NCBI GenBank assembly: GCA_025331565.1
Contig: JAFREQ010000035.1
Coordinates: forward strand, 2,728,001 to 2,792,000
From: Holacanthus passer
Taxonomy: Eukaryota; Chordata; Actinopteri; Pomacanthidae
Length of the DNA: 64,000 nucleotides
Reading direction: 5' to 3'
Shown piece after piece: positions 12,476 through 24,217 of this stretch. The translations under genes and the position numbers were made by a program. How positions within the stretch are numbered: the first letter of the stretch is position 1; every line of letters begins with the position of its first letter. The notes under the pieces were generated by a model. That model was given only the letters and a program-made list of their open reading frames with translations. It did not search any database and was not told the origin of the DNA.

Positions 12476-12604
12476 TTCTAAGAGTGTATCCCTCCCTGAT
12501 GACCGGTTAGGGTAAGGAGTGCTGCCGGCAAAGCAGACCAATCCAAGTCATTCTACAGTTGATTTACTGTCCCACCACCAGTCCACTACTGTATAATTAC
12601 CCTA

Positions 12605-12630
12605 ACACACACACACACACACACACACAC
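12605..12630. repeat. (AC)13 microsatellite
   Basis: An uninterrupted dinucleotide run. Confidence 0.9.
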
Positions 12631-13146
12631 ATGCATAGGCACAGAGTTACACACACATAATTACACACAGTCTCACAGCACAAGCACGCACTTACTGTTC
12701 ACTCATATGTACACACATGGATAAAACATGTAACACAAGGCTCGAAAAACAAACAAAAAAACAATGCATGGACAAACATGGCTGCTGCACACACACACAA
12801 ACACCTCGGTTGTTTTCTCTGTTCAAATTTACAGGGGTTAATTATTGTTGCTGTGTATGTACGTATGCATTCAAATAAGAGCACAACTATTTTATTATTT
12901 TGCATTTTGTAGCTTTTTTTATTTTTCAAATCCAGTTAGATAGGAAATTAAATTTAATTGTTTTTGCCTATGCTGCAAAAACAAATGTGATTTTTGCTTA
13001 AAATAAGAGAAAAATGGAAAACAACTCTTGGAAGATGGAAGCAAAAGAAACTGAATACCTAACTGACTAACACTGACGCATTTTACTTTGAAATTCCATG
13101 TGGTTATAATTTCCCCATTTTTAATTTTCAGAAGGCAATTTCATAC

Positions 13147-13193
13147 AAATTTCCCCATTGTGGGACTAATAAAGAAATATCTTATCTTATCTT
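13147..13193 (+). mobile_element. LINE-like 3' tail with ATCTT repeats, copy 1
   Basis: The sequence 'aatttccccattgtgggactaataaag' followed by repeated ATCTT is nearly the same as 22266-22312. This is the typical 3' end of a 5'-truncated fish non-LTR retrotransposon (L2 or Rex type, from memory). No coding part remains. Confidence 0.7.
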
Positions 13194-13854
13194 GTGTTTT
13201 GCAATTTTAAAAACTTGATTTAATATTTTCTTCACGTTTTCTCAAATCAGATAGTCGTGTGCCCAGTATCGAAGAAAAACTGTATTAAACTCTCTCAGAA
13301 TTAACAGATTTCAGTTCTAAAAATTTAAACCATAATGAAGTAGCTCACATTGGATTTGACACCAAAATTCCAGATGAAAAAATTAAAACTTTAACATCTG
13401 TACCAAAGACCCAGAAATGAATAAATATAAAACAACCTTGTTTGTAATGGAACCACAAAGATAAATGGTGTGAAATGTTGAACCCCCATGTGTTGAAACA
13501 TACTCTGAAAAAGAATTTACATTAACTTCACACTCTTTTAAATCTTTCTCTTTACAGACTTATTTATATTTCAGAGTGTCTGTAGCCTTTCCCAGGATGC
13601 ACTGGGTGGATAGCAGGTTAACAGATGGATGGAAAAACTCTCTTCCATTCACACCTATTGATAAACTCCACACAGGAGCAAGATTTAAATCCAGGACCTT
13701 CTTGTTTATCCTTTAATAAATGAGGCTTCCTAAAAATTTTCACCATGCGTGCCGCACCATATCTGTCTTATCTTTAATATCGTTGCAAAACAGCCACTCC
13801 ACTATAGCGGTTTCCCCTTCGACTCCTATGATTTTGCCCTTGTCCTCGGCTGAG

Positions 13855-13890
<36 letters not shown>

Positions 13891-13892
13891 CC
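13855..13892. repeat. (CCTG)9 tetranucleotide microsatellite
   Basis: A clean CCTG run that translates as repeated Pro-Ala-Cys-Leu in one frame, which is not evidence of a gene. Confidence 0.95.
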
Positions 13893-14082
13893 CCAGTCCG
13901 ATTTGTCACTCTCAAACCTGCAATTGTATTCAAGGCCAAATATAGGGGTGGGAATGCTAGGGTGGGCTGTCTATGTGTCACACAACAAAGCTTTGCACAA
14001 GGGTGTAGCCCTCTCCCTTACATCCTCCCACCTAACCGCCCGGCATGGCCAAGTTGTTTGCATGGAAACGCGTCTCTGTGTG

Positions 14083-14084
<2 letters not shown>

Positions 14085-14116
<32 letters not shown>
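14085..14116. repeat. (TG)16 microsatellite
   Basis: An uninterrupted TG run that keeps several frames open. Confidence 0.95.
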
Positions 14117-14119
<3 letters not shown>

Positions 14120-14524
14120 AATGAGGTCCAAGCTCTCCCCACCCTCCTCTCCTCTGGTGAGGCAGAGAGATTACTCCCTCCTCCCTCCCCTCTCGCTGCT
14201 TTATTTGGAGTCTTTCTCAGAGATTCGTGTCCTGTCACTCCTCCTGTCTACGGCGCTGACCTTCATCCGTCTCTGTTTTTATCTGCCCCGAGCTTCCGTC
14301 ACGTTCTCCTTATTGATGGGCATGTGATTTGTACAAAGTTACAAGCCGTTGTAAGACATGAATTGGAAGTTCCCTATTATTACATGGTAGAAAAAAATGA
14401 GCGGCCTTTAATGTCGAGAGATGGAAAGGGAGATGATTATGGTTTATGTGCTAGGGCATCCCGATTATACGACCGCAGAAACCCATGCTGAGTCACATAG
14501 GTCAAGATAGGATGTGAATGAAAC

Positions 14525-14544
14525 AAACACACACACACACACAC
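14525..14544. repeat. (AC)n microsatellite
   Basis: About ten AC units. Confidence 0.85.
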
Positions 14545-15294
14545 GGAGGGGAGAGTGGAAAAGTTCCCAGTGTTAATTTTACCTGTTTGCTGTAAACTAT
14601 GGGAACATTTCCATGAACACATTAACTTCCAGCATGGTAAAAATGTAAACAAGCAATTTGCTGACTTATTTTTGGCGACATATTGGAGTTGTTAAAATTT
14701 CAGACTGGATTCACAATTGAAATTATACTTTTTAGTTCTGTAGCGTAAAATGTTCATCATTGATATAAACCTGATCATTCATGAAAAATAAATTACATTA
14801 TATATTTTGAAAAATGTGCAATTTCTGTAATTTGCTGTTTAACACTATATTTTGTTTTTGTGACGATGGGTCTCTTTATACAAATTTGATAAGACATTAC
14901 ATGACATGTTTTACATATAGTATATGTTTGTTCATATGACACGTAAACCATGTTGAATACATTTGTTTTTGCATATGGGCAGCTGTTATACTTTTATGAC
15001 CTGCGTCTAAAAATATTTTACTGTTTGAATTTTGCACACAAACAGAGTTTGTTGTCTGTTAACTATTTCATTATTTTACATTTTTTGCTTTTCACTTTGA
15101 AAACCCAGTTAAATCAAAACTTAGCTTGGCCTTGCTGCAGAGACATCCTATCAATGCCTTGTCATTTATTTTAATATTCAGACTTCAATCTTTGCTTAAA
15201 ACAAGAAGATAACAAGATAATTGGATGATGTTATTTCATTTGTTACCAGTGCAGTTTCTTATATGATGATGATTGTATTTTAATATGCATTCAA

Positions 15295-15605
15295 CTAAAA
15301 TTTTGTGCAGATATTCATGGTGCCCAGAGGATGAACCCTAATGTCTTTGGTGTCCTCCTGACTTTTCCTCCAACACCACCATGAGTGTTTGTTTTTTGTA
15401 TGAAATGTCCTGACAGCCATTGGATTAATTCCATGAAAGTTAGTCACTCTCAGGATGAATTTAATAACTTTAACGATTCCCTGACTTCTCATCTAGTGCC
15501 ATCATGAAACCAATGTGATGACCTGCCAAATATCTATATTTTAGCATTGTCACTCTGAGCATGTTGATGATGATGTTAGCATGTAGCCCGAAGCACAAAG
15601 CTTTA
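15295..15605 (+). mobile_element. Family B copy 1 ('gatattcatggt' repeat)
   Basis: It carries 'gcagatattcatggtgcccagaggatgaa', 'ttggtgtcctcctgacttt', 'gccatcatgaaacc' and 'gagcatgttgatgatgatgttagcatgtag'. The same block order is seen at 33236, 35100 and 40625. No terminal repeats or coding sequence are evident. Confidence 0.7.
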
Positions 15606-16303
15606 TGCATATAATACTTCTAAATTCCAGAAGGGTCATCTGTTACCTGCAATCTTTCCTTCAGCTTCCTCAAAACACACGAGCTGGGCCTGAACGCAAC
15701 ACATTGGCAAGACTTTCACATGGGAGTAAACGTGGCTACTGAAAAATAGGGCCGGCCCTCTTCTATTAAAGCCTTTTAGTCCACAACTACAACTTCTGTC
15801 TTTCTCACACGTGCCTCTCAACACGACCAACAGGTCTCACTTCTTTCCTTAATTCCAGTCCACACTCCCTGCCCCACACAATGAGACATCAGAATAATTT
15901 GTCTGACGAGCAGGGAGTCTCATGGCGCGCCCCGCGCTCAAGTGCCCCTCCGCCCCGTGATGATACTCCTGAAATATGCAGCGTGTGCGACAGTGGCTGC
16001 ACCTGTGATTCACCTGTGCATGTCCGCGCCCCTGAGATATCCCTCACCCATCACCCTCCCCCCTCAAACCCATAATACACACACACACACATACATGCAC
16101 AGGTCAGCAACACCACCGAGGGCAAGGGAGGGGGTTCAGTCTGGGTTGAGGTGCAAGACGCCGCCTGCGTGCTTTAATTTTCACCTCCCCCACCATGACC
16201 CTCTGCAACTGGTGACACAAGTGGCCTCCTGCTGCACGGCTCTCCTGTTTTTCTCCTCTCCCGTCTGCCCCCCTATTCCTGCCTCCTCAATTTTCTCCGG
16301 CCA

Positions 16304-16321
16304 TTTTTTTTTTTTTTTTTT
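16304..16321. repeat. Poly(T) run
   Basis: Eighteen consecutive T. Confidence 0.95.
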
Positions 16322-16746
16322 ACTTTTCACAGCTATAAATTTTATCGCATCTCATAAAAGACAAGACACAACAAGTACTCATTCAGGGGAGCGAAGCAAT
16401 ATGACAAACGGGAAGCAAACATTCAAAGTATTAGAAGACACAAAGAAGGGATCTTTGGCTCATGTCTTTCTCCGCCTCTCCTTTTCCTCTCCTCCCAACT
16501 CATCTGCTGGCAAGGTTACTGTTGTGAATATGCAGATAGTTGGATCATAATTGCTGCCATTTGTATACTGTACACAGTGTTTCAAAGCTGATCTATGCAT
16601 GTGCACATTCTTAATACCTCTCAAATGCATTTATCAATTTGCATGCACACGTGTACATGAGCATTTATGCATGCCTACACACACATGCACACTGTTCATT
16701 GGGGCGTGTGTTTTTGTGTGTCTCTCACAATAGTCATACTTTTGTG

Positions 16747-16769
16747 AGTGTGTGTGTGTGTGTGTGTGT
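16747..16769. repeat. (GT)n microsatellite
   Basis: About eleven GT units. Confidence 0.9.
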
Positions 16770-17847
16770 CTCATCAGCTGATGAGGTGTTTACTAGGTTC
16801 TGTCTCTAGCCTGGAGGGAGCCCAAGCACACTCTAGTCCCAGCCACCACACACTAGAGTAATTGGCCTTTTCACACTGCATAAGCTTCATTACCTGCACC
16901 CACCATTTGCAATGCAGAATGTAATGTGCCACAGAGTATATGGAGTGAATGCATAAACAGTTTTGGTTCAATTCATTTTTGGGAGGGTTTGGGGCGCGGG
17001 GGTTCACAATGAAAGATTTAGGGGGCCCGATAAGTGCAGCGAAATTTCTCTCCTGCATTTGTCATCAGGCCAGTTGGGTTCCTAATGGCTCAGCTTCAAA
17101 TCGCTATGTATGTCTCGGTAGGTGTTTATTATATTTCACTATGAGAGAGCCAGTCATTCTGTTGAGGCAGGTACTCAGTCAATTATTTAGTCAGTTATTC
17201 AAGGGGTAACAGTTAGTTTTTGTTTTCCTGAGTTGAAAAACTGCAGCAAAAATTATGTTGAACAAAAGTTAATTAAATTAAAAGCACAGTGTGTAAAAGA
17301 AGCACACAAAAAAAAAAAAAGAAACCTGACATGATCTTTCACCTTTAACCTATATAAAAAAGGGACTGTTTGCACGAGCAAGGACACTTTAAACGCAATC
17401 GTTTCCTTTAATGATGTTTCTGTTGGGTGGCAGTTTTTTCTTTGTTTTGTGTGCTCTCCCTGCTCATTCTAACTACTAGGTTCTGATTTAGTTTGCTCTA
17501 AAATAAACTGCTGTTTTGCTGCTGGAAGCGAAAGAAACTATAAAACGGCAAGAGGTTTGAACCATATCAATTTTCAGTTCTAAAATTTAACAATTTGAAA
17601 TACTGCTCGTCTATATTCATCTTAGTAGTCTCTGTTGTTTGTCACTCAAGAAATGGTTTTACAATAGGCCCTACTGTCATTTCCTGCGTATGTTCCATGT
17701 GTTGGGCAAAACATCATTTGTAATTCAGAATGTGATACTGAAACTGTGAGACATTTTGCATGAGTGTGTGTTTTTTCACTTTTGAACATATTAAATCTGA
17801 CCATTATTCTGTTCGTACTAAACCACATTGAGCTACAAGTTCAGTCA

Positions 17848-18450
17848 ACATTGGTAGAGAAAGTAGATGTTGAGTTGTACATAAAACATAAGTAGAATTT
17901 AGGGATACAAATTAGACTTGGAGGCGCTTGTGCTTTACTTGATTTCTCTATTTTATGCTGCTTCTGCTCCACTACATTCATCTGACAGCTGCAGTAATTC
18001 AGTTTTTACACACAAAAAGTTGGATAACCTTATAAACTACAACACATTCCAAACAGTTTTGGTTTGTGACCTCTTGTCTGGTTTGGGCCCTGTGTCATGT
18101 TTCAGAAATCTATGAGTTGTTCCTCTCAGCTGCTCAGCTATTTTCATTCGAATACATGTTCAAGGCCCAAAGAGAGGGAATTCTCCAATATTACAGACTT
18201 GAGAGAATGAATACAAATTCCTGTTGCAGAACTTTTTTTCTTTTTCCTGCTCCAGCGAAGGGGAATCACTTGACTGTATATATGAGCTCGACCAGCTACA
18301 ACAATAAAATGCTGCTTGTGCATCGATGCATCAGTATAACAATCTAATAATATCATGCTGACAGGGGTAGGAGAAGTACTTTTACCTTGATACTTTACAT
18401 TTTGCTAATGATACTTCCGTGCTTTAACTTAAAAGGAAACTTTTACATGT
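17848..18450 (+). mobile_element. Family R copy 2
   Basis: It contains 'tgctttacttgatttctctattttatgctgcttc', 'gctccactacattcatctgacagctgcag', 'gaccagctacaacaataaaatgctgctt' and 'tacattttgctaatgatacttccgt' in the family order. Both ends are worn, and the right CCACTG end is not seen. Confidence 0.7.
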
Positions 18451-19431
18451 TTTTATGTCTAAGTGACAAATGGGGACAACAATCTTTCAAACTGGTCCAG
18501 TATTGAGTGAGAGCGCTGCAGCCAGCAGCTACGAAACGGGCTGCAATCTAATCCTTTGGGTACGTCCACTGAAAGTGCTTGTTTTTGCCACTGACAGGCT
18601 GACAAATGTCTGACAACATTATGGAAAGATAGACAGAGATGGACCTTTTTGTTCAACAGTAAGATCCTTTTTGTTTAACCAGAAACAGCTGTTATATCAC
18701 GCTCCTCAAAGCCACCAGACTCTATTGACCAAAACAGTAATTTTACCTCGCAGATCATCGTATAACACACTTCATAACACACATTCCATAACAAAACATG
18801 CCAGAACTGTCTTGGTTAGTCTTGTTCCAACAATCACCAACACTGGTTTTGTTAAAATAAACCCTCAACTCACAGAGTTAGATTTGAAAATATTCTGGCT
18901 CTTCTGATATTTTCACATCTAACTCAGTCATTGGGATGTTGATTTTGACCAAACCAGAGCTGGTGGTTATAGTTCTGTATATGCATTTACCAAGCTTTTT
19001 TCCTCTTGGATGTTATTCTCAAAGGATTTCCTGTTGCACTGTAGCCCACTGGATGTCCCAACACCTGCGGACCAACGCACTTTTTCCAATTCTGGAGCTT
19101 GTATTTTGTTTCAGTGAGGACACTTGTTCTGACACATTAAGGAAATGTCTCACACTGTCGTCATATCCTGATATAGAAATAGAAATTTACAAATTTCTTC
19201 CTGAAATACTTAGACCCATTATTATGTCAACACTTAATTCTTGTGCCACCTCCTCCCTGTTTTCTTCCAATGTCACTTCATAACATCCGCCTCCTCTCCA
19301 TTTATGTCAAACATCATCCAGCGGCGATGGATCAGCTGATCTTGGGCTCAGAGGTGACCTCATTCTACTACGTCAGGGGTGAACATGCACAAGATTTACA
19401 CACACAGTCCTGCATCATTGTACATGTTAAA

Positions 19432-20023
19432 CCCAGTACATTTACTCACTGTACTTACTGAGTGTTTCCATTTGCAGAAAGAACTGTAATACTTTTGACT
19501 TGACTACATTTATCTGACATTTATCATGAAAAACACATGATAACCTTATAAAACACAACACACTGTTAAAGATTAAACCAGTTGTTTCCAACCTTTTTGG
19601 CTTGTGACTTTGTGTCATGTTTAAAATTTCTGAGACATTTCACCTCTAAACTTGTCACATTTTTTCAGTTAAATAAAATAAAAGTGTTTAATATTTCACA
19701 AGATTAGAGAATGGTCAAAAATATGACAACAGATTTGTGTGTCAGAACATTTTTTTTTTTTTTTGGTTCCTCTCCCATAAATCTTCTCACATCCCCTCAC
19801 ATTTTTCTTGTGACCCTTTGTTGGGGATCTGACCTCCTGAGGTCAACTATGAGAGTGAAATGCTTCACGCTAAATACAATCTAAAACAATTCAATATCAC
19901 AATATATTACTCACAGGGGACATGTTTCTGCAGGACATGTGATAGTTAAAGTACATTTTGCTGTTAATATTTTTACATGATTATATTGGTACTTAAAGGA
20001 TCAGAGCACTTTTTCTACCACTG
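19432..20023 (+). mobile_element. Family R copy 3
   Basis: It starts near 'agtacatttactcactgtacttac', passes 'gacttgactacatttatctgac' and 'aaagattaaaccagttg', and ends 'taaagtacattttgctgtt' then 'ttctaccactg' at about 20013-20023. It is orientated as copies 1 and 2. A poly(T) run lies inside at about 19750-19764. Confidence 0.75.
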
Positions 20024-20257
20024 GTTAAGTCTCATGTTCTTCTTCTGTATCACTGTAAACAACTCATTTACTTTAAATGGTTCATAGAAAGAAATACCAA
20101 ATGAAAAAAATAAAAATAGAATCATATGAGCAACAATCAATGCGCTTACCCTGAGAAAATTCAGTGCCATCACACTCCTGTCTTTCCTGTTCATGTTTTG
20201 TTTTTACTGACTACGCTTTGTAAAGCCTGTGCTGTACCATTAACACAACCAGTCCTC

Positions 20258-20560
20258 CTATAAAACAATGACAGGGACAGTGGCGAGGGCATATGTGACT
20301 GCTAATAGGCAGAGGATGTGAGGGTGAGTGGCCGATGCTATTTTAGTCCGAGCAGGGATAACTGGCTGGACTGTGAGACAGCCGGGAGGCGCGGTAATGG
20401 TCAGAGTCTCCTGGGGGTCCGAGGGTGAGGTCAACGCCACCAGGCCGTGCCTCTGCTTCTCAGGCGGGCAGGAAAGACATCGGAAGGGGAGGGGCGGATG
20501 GAGAGGTGGAGGGATGAGGACATGGAAAGAGCGCTGGTGAGAGTGCACCACACACATATC
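20258..20560. other. Repeat-poor GC-richer island, unassigned
   Basis: The block around 20330-20500 is GC-rich with several CpGs and open on both strands. Neither the + nor the - frame resembles a known domain. It could be a conserved noncoding element; I cannot tell without comparison. Confidence 0.25.
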
Positions 20561-21317
20561 AGTTGTGAAGTTTCACCCCCAACGGGACACGGAGGGAAAG
20601 CGCTTATGCGTCACAATGGTGAAAATCCCCATCAGACCTTAGTTCAACCAGTCAAATGTCCCACAGACTCTTGATCAATTACTCCAAGCAGGCCTGTTTA
20701 ATGTGGTGGACAGTGGGTGGGACATATTGCAGATAATGTGCACATTTTTAATTTTTCAAAGGAGGATAAAACAATGTTTGTGGGTGGCATTTGAGAGTTG
20801 CTCATTGTGCTAATTGGATTACATCATTTCCCTCTCTTGACCTCACGCAGCCCTCCTATTCTTTTCTTTGCTCCATTTCCATTTCTTAATTTCTGGTTGC
20901 TGTCGCTGCTTATTGGTTCACATAGCCTAAGATCCATTTCTCAAAGTTGGGACATTGACCAACTGTCAAAAATCACAGCAATAAGTAGTCCTTCAAACTT
21001 AGCATTCCAGGTTACTGCTTGAGTTGAATCACAATATAGAGCAATGTATAGAGTCATGGGGTTGTATACAGACTGCTCAAATTATAGATGGGATTGAGCA
21101 GCAGTGGCCTCCAATCACATTCTCATTGCAAGAATTGTATGCAGGGGGCACTATCAATGCAACAAAACAAGAAAAATTAAATTTTGATAAATATGTAAAT
21201 AGAACCTTAAAGTACAGAGTACAGAGTCAAAAACAAGCACAATGGATTTATATAATGATTATTAAGCAAGAATGAATTAAAATTTTAGTTTAGGATCAAA
21301 GAATTAAGAAATTAGGA

Positions 21318-21321
<4 letters not shown>

Positions 21322-21356
<35 letters not shown>
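21322..21356. repeat. (AC)17 microsatellite
   Basis: An uninterrupted AC run, among the longer dinucleotide runs in the left half of the window. Confidence 0.95.
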
Positions 21357-21358
<2 letters not shown>

Positions 21359-22265
21359 GCATACTCGATCTCTTCTAATCTAAAGGGGTCATCATGTTCG
21401 CATCCTTCTCATCGTTGCCATCAGTGTGTGACTCAGACACAAATTGGAAAGGCCCAATTCATGATGGTCTACCCACAGTACTGACCCAGAAACCTCAGTC
21501 CTTTATCACCTATCTAGAAAAATGCAACAGACAGCAAAACGTACTCTGGGTGCTGTACTGATCTTCTCAGAAAAAGAAGAAACACAGTCTCAGTTTTATG
21601 AAAATATCAAAATCTGCAGGCGGTTATCCGACTTCCTGGCGAAAGCTTCAGCAGCTTGTGCAGGACAGAACAAACGATACCTATCAGACCTTGTTTCGTG
21701 TCTAATCTCTGTTGTTTGAACAATAATCGTGCCTCATCTGTTACATTTATTAAGTTTAGAAGTGGTAAAGAAACACTTGAGCTTGTCAAGGAGGGCTGTC
21801 ATGCATCTAAACTGAACCCTGTCGTATACAGAATTCATTTCTTTGAGTCCTGAAGATCCTGCCCTCAGCAACGTCTCAAGCTCAAACGTGTTTCTTTTGA
21901 TAAAGCTCACCAGAGGGCAACTCACGACATTAACAACCAACATGTTTTCTTAGAAAAGCAGATTTTAGTAGATCAGTGCAGTACAGGTAAGGTACAACAT
22001 TTTCCTCCACAGTTTCCACCTTGTAGTTGGGCCCATTCAGCGGTGGAGGAAGATCCTGTAAGTAAAAGTACTAAAGCCATACTGTAATAAGACTCCTTTA
22101 CAATTAAAGTCCTGCATTGAAAATGCTACTTAGTTAAGTAAAATAATGTAAATATAATCAGGGAAATGTGCTTAAATTATTATAAATAAAAACACTTGCA
22201 TTAATGTAACATCAGGATTTAACTGTTGTAGGTGGTTGAGGTGGAGCTCATTTTGAACCGTTTTG

Positions 22266-22312
22266 TGAATTTCCCCACTATGGGACGAATAAAGGTTTAT
22301 CTTATCTTATCT
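22266..22312 (+). mobile_element. LINE-like 3' tail with ATCTT repeats, copy 2
   Basis: The sequence 'aatttccccactatgggacgaataaaggtt' plus repeated ATCTT matches 13147-13193 and lies inside R copy 4. It is a very short, 5'-truncated insertion. Confidence 0.7.
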
Positions 22313-22314
22313 TT

Positions 22315-22605
22315 AAGAATGTAGCTGATGATCATTACGGGTTAATTAAAATCAATTGATTATTTGCTTTGTAAAAATTCAGAAAACAGTGAGAAAGTGC
22401 TGTCACCAGAGCCCACAGTGACACAATGCTTGTTTTGTCCAACCACCAGTCCAAACCTCAAAATTATTCAAAACAAAATAATTAAAATGATTAATAATAA
22501 TATCAAAATAATTAATAAGCAGTAAATCCTCACATTGGAGAAACTGGAACCATGAAATGTTTTGATGCATGAAAAATAACTTTGTCTAATCGTTTCAGCT
22601 GTAGT
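22315..22605 (+). mobile_element. Family D copy 2, nested in R copy 4
   Basis: Blocks 'tcaattgattatttgctttgtaaaaattcagaaaac', 'gcttgttttgtccaaccaccagtcc', 'ctcacattggagaaactggaacc' and 'ctaatcgtttcagctgtag' match the copy at 23838. The front end is shortened. Confidence 0.65.
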
Positions 22606-23005
22606 GTAAATACTTTTAAGTAGACTAATCTATAACATAACATTACATCTTAATTTGTAAAGCAACTGTCAAATAAATGTAATTGAGTATGAAGTACAGT
22701 ATTTCCCTCTGAGATGTAGTGGAGTAGAAAAATAAAGTTGCATTAAGAGAAAACAAAAAATAAAAGCACAAGTACAAAATTTTTACTTAAGTAAAGTAAT
22801 CATAACAATATTTTATATTACATTGTGTATAAATATATTTTCATATTTGACCAACTGATTGGAGGTTGAACTAAGAGGCTCTATGTTTCTCTTTTTTAAG
22901 AAATTAACAAACAATATGACCCAAACTGTCAAAATTAATGCAATAGTCCAAATCGTGAATCCAGTCGTGTGCTCTCTCAAAATGTGTGTGTGTGAGGCTG
23001 CTTGC

Positions 23006-23028
23006 ATGTGTGTGTGTGTGTGTGTGTG
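23006..23028. repeat. (TG)n microsatellite
   Basis: About eleven TG units. Confidence 0.85.
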
Positions 23029-23754
23029 AGCATGCATTTGTGTGTGTCGGTTGACGTGTTTGTGGTATTTAATGGGGCAGTGAGAGGCCAGGAAGGATTC
23101 TGGTGGTCCCAGTGTGGACTCTTGTGCCGTCGGCCAGAGGCTGATGCCCAAGGAAGTGAGCTGATTAGAGCTTGTTGGCGCCACACAATACAGCAGCTAT
23201 GGCCAGAGCAGGCACGGGGGAAATGTGTGTACCAGTAAAATGCATGGACCAAGCAGTGTATAATATAGAAAATACAAATGATTTATAACTGATGAGAAAT
23301 TTAATCCAACCTATTCATCATAAACTAAAGGGTTTTTTTTTGGCAACACTCTTTAAACCGTGTAAATCCTGTGTTTCTCAGTAGGATCTCACATGCTCAT
23401 TAACTTTTTTCATTTCTGAGGAAAACTCTCTCATTCTGGGTAAGTGGGTTGAGGACGAGAGTCTTTTCTTATAGCTACCTGTTGTGTGACATTTGTCAGA
23501 CAAGGCAGTCACTTGTGGTGTCACATATGCATGGTATTTACTGTAGGTATAGATCTCATGTATGATGTATATGCAGTTCTACTAATAAGACTCATGAATA
23601 GCTGGTTTCCTCAGAATCCATTAAATTTACAGAAAATAAAAGGCAACAAATTTTTTCTGGAATAAAAATATAGACTATTTTAGATATAGAATACTTAAGA
23701 GTATTAAAATTAAAATTATTTAATGCAGAAAAATGGTTATACTATTATATCAAG

Positions 23755-24217
23755 AGATTATTCTGACTCATCCATTAATATAAAAACAGGTTTTTACTGT
23801 TATAGTTGGTTGAGTTAAATTTTTAACTACTTTGATTTGACTGCAACTATTATTTCAAATTATGGATTAATCTGTTCATTGTTTTCTCCTGTAATCGATT
23901 AATTGCTTGGTTTATAAAAGCTTGAAAATATTTGTAAATGCTGTCAAAATTGCCCGGAGCCCAAAGCGGCACCTTCGCAATACTTGTTTTGTGCAACCAA
24001 CAGTCCAAAACCTAAAAATTATTACAAGGTTATTAAAGTAATTAATATGGAAAAAAAGCAAACATTTTAACCAGGGTTTCATGAAAAATGACTCAACCAA
24101 TCATCAAAATAGTTGCTAAGTGATTTTCTGCTAATTGAGTGGAAGTGTAGAGTAGCATTAAATACAAATACATACAAGTACCTCAAATTTGTACTTAAGT
24201 ACAGTACTTAGTTACAT
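23755..24217 (-). mobile_element. Family R copy 5, reversed and internally deleted, carrying family D
   Basis: It has 'tttttactgttatagttggttgagtt' and 'ttttaactacttt', then family D, then 'gagtggaagtgtagagtagcattaaat' and 'tacttaagtacagtacttagttac'. The orientation is as copy 4. The stretch after family D that copy 4 retains is missing here. Confidence 0.7.
23838..24128 (+). mobile_element. Family D copy 3, nested in R copy 5
   Basis: It runs from 'gactgcaactattatttcaa', through 'taatcgattaattgcttggtttataaaagc' and 'acttgttttgtgcaaccaacagtcc', to 'aatcatcaaaatagttgctaag'. Confidence 0.7.

Larger units (their letters stand above)
22038..22800 (-). mobile_element. Family R copy 4, reversed, carrying nested insertions
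   Basis: It starts with cagcggtggaggaagatcctg, then 'ttaaagtcctgcattgaaaatgctact', 'ttaactgttgtaggtggttgaggtggagct', then foreign sequence to about 22605. The element resumes at 'agtagactaatctataac' and 'gtagtggagtagaaaaataaagttgcat', ending 'gtacaaaatttttacttaagtaaag'. This is the reverse complement of copies 1-3. Confidence 0.75.

Noticed and set aside
14045..14491. 148-codon and overlapping 121- and 134-codon frames
   Set aside because: They are kept open by the (TG)16 and (CCTG)9 repeats; the translations are Cys/Val and Cys/Leu/Pro/Ala runs.
15942..16550. 202-codon + strand frame
   Set aside because: It crosses a CA microsatellite and an 18-base poly(T), gives low-complexity His/Thr and Phe runs, and matches no domain.
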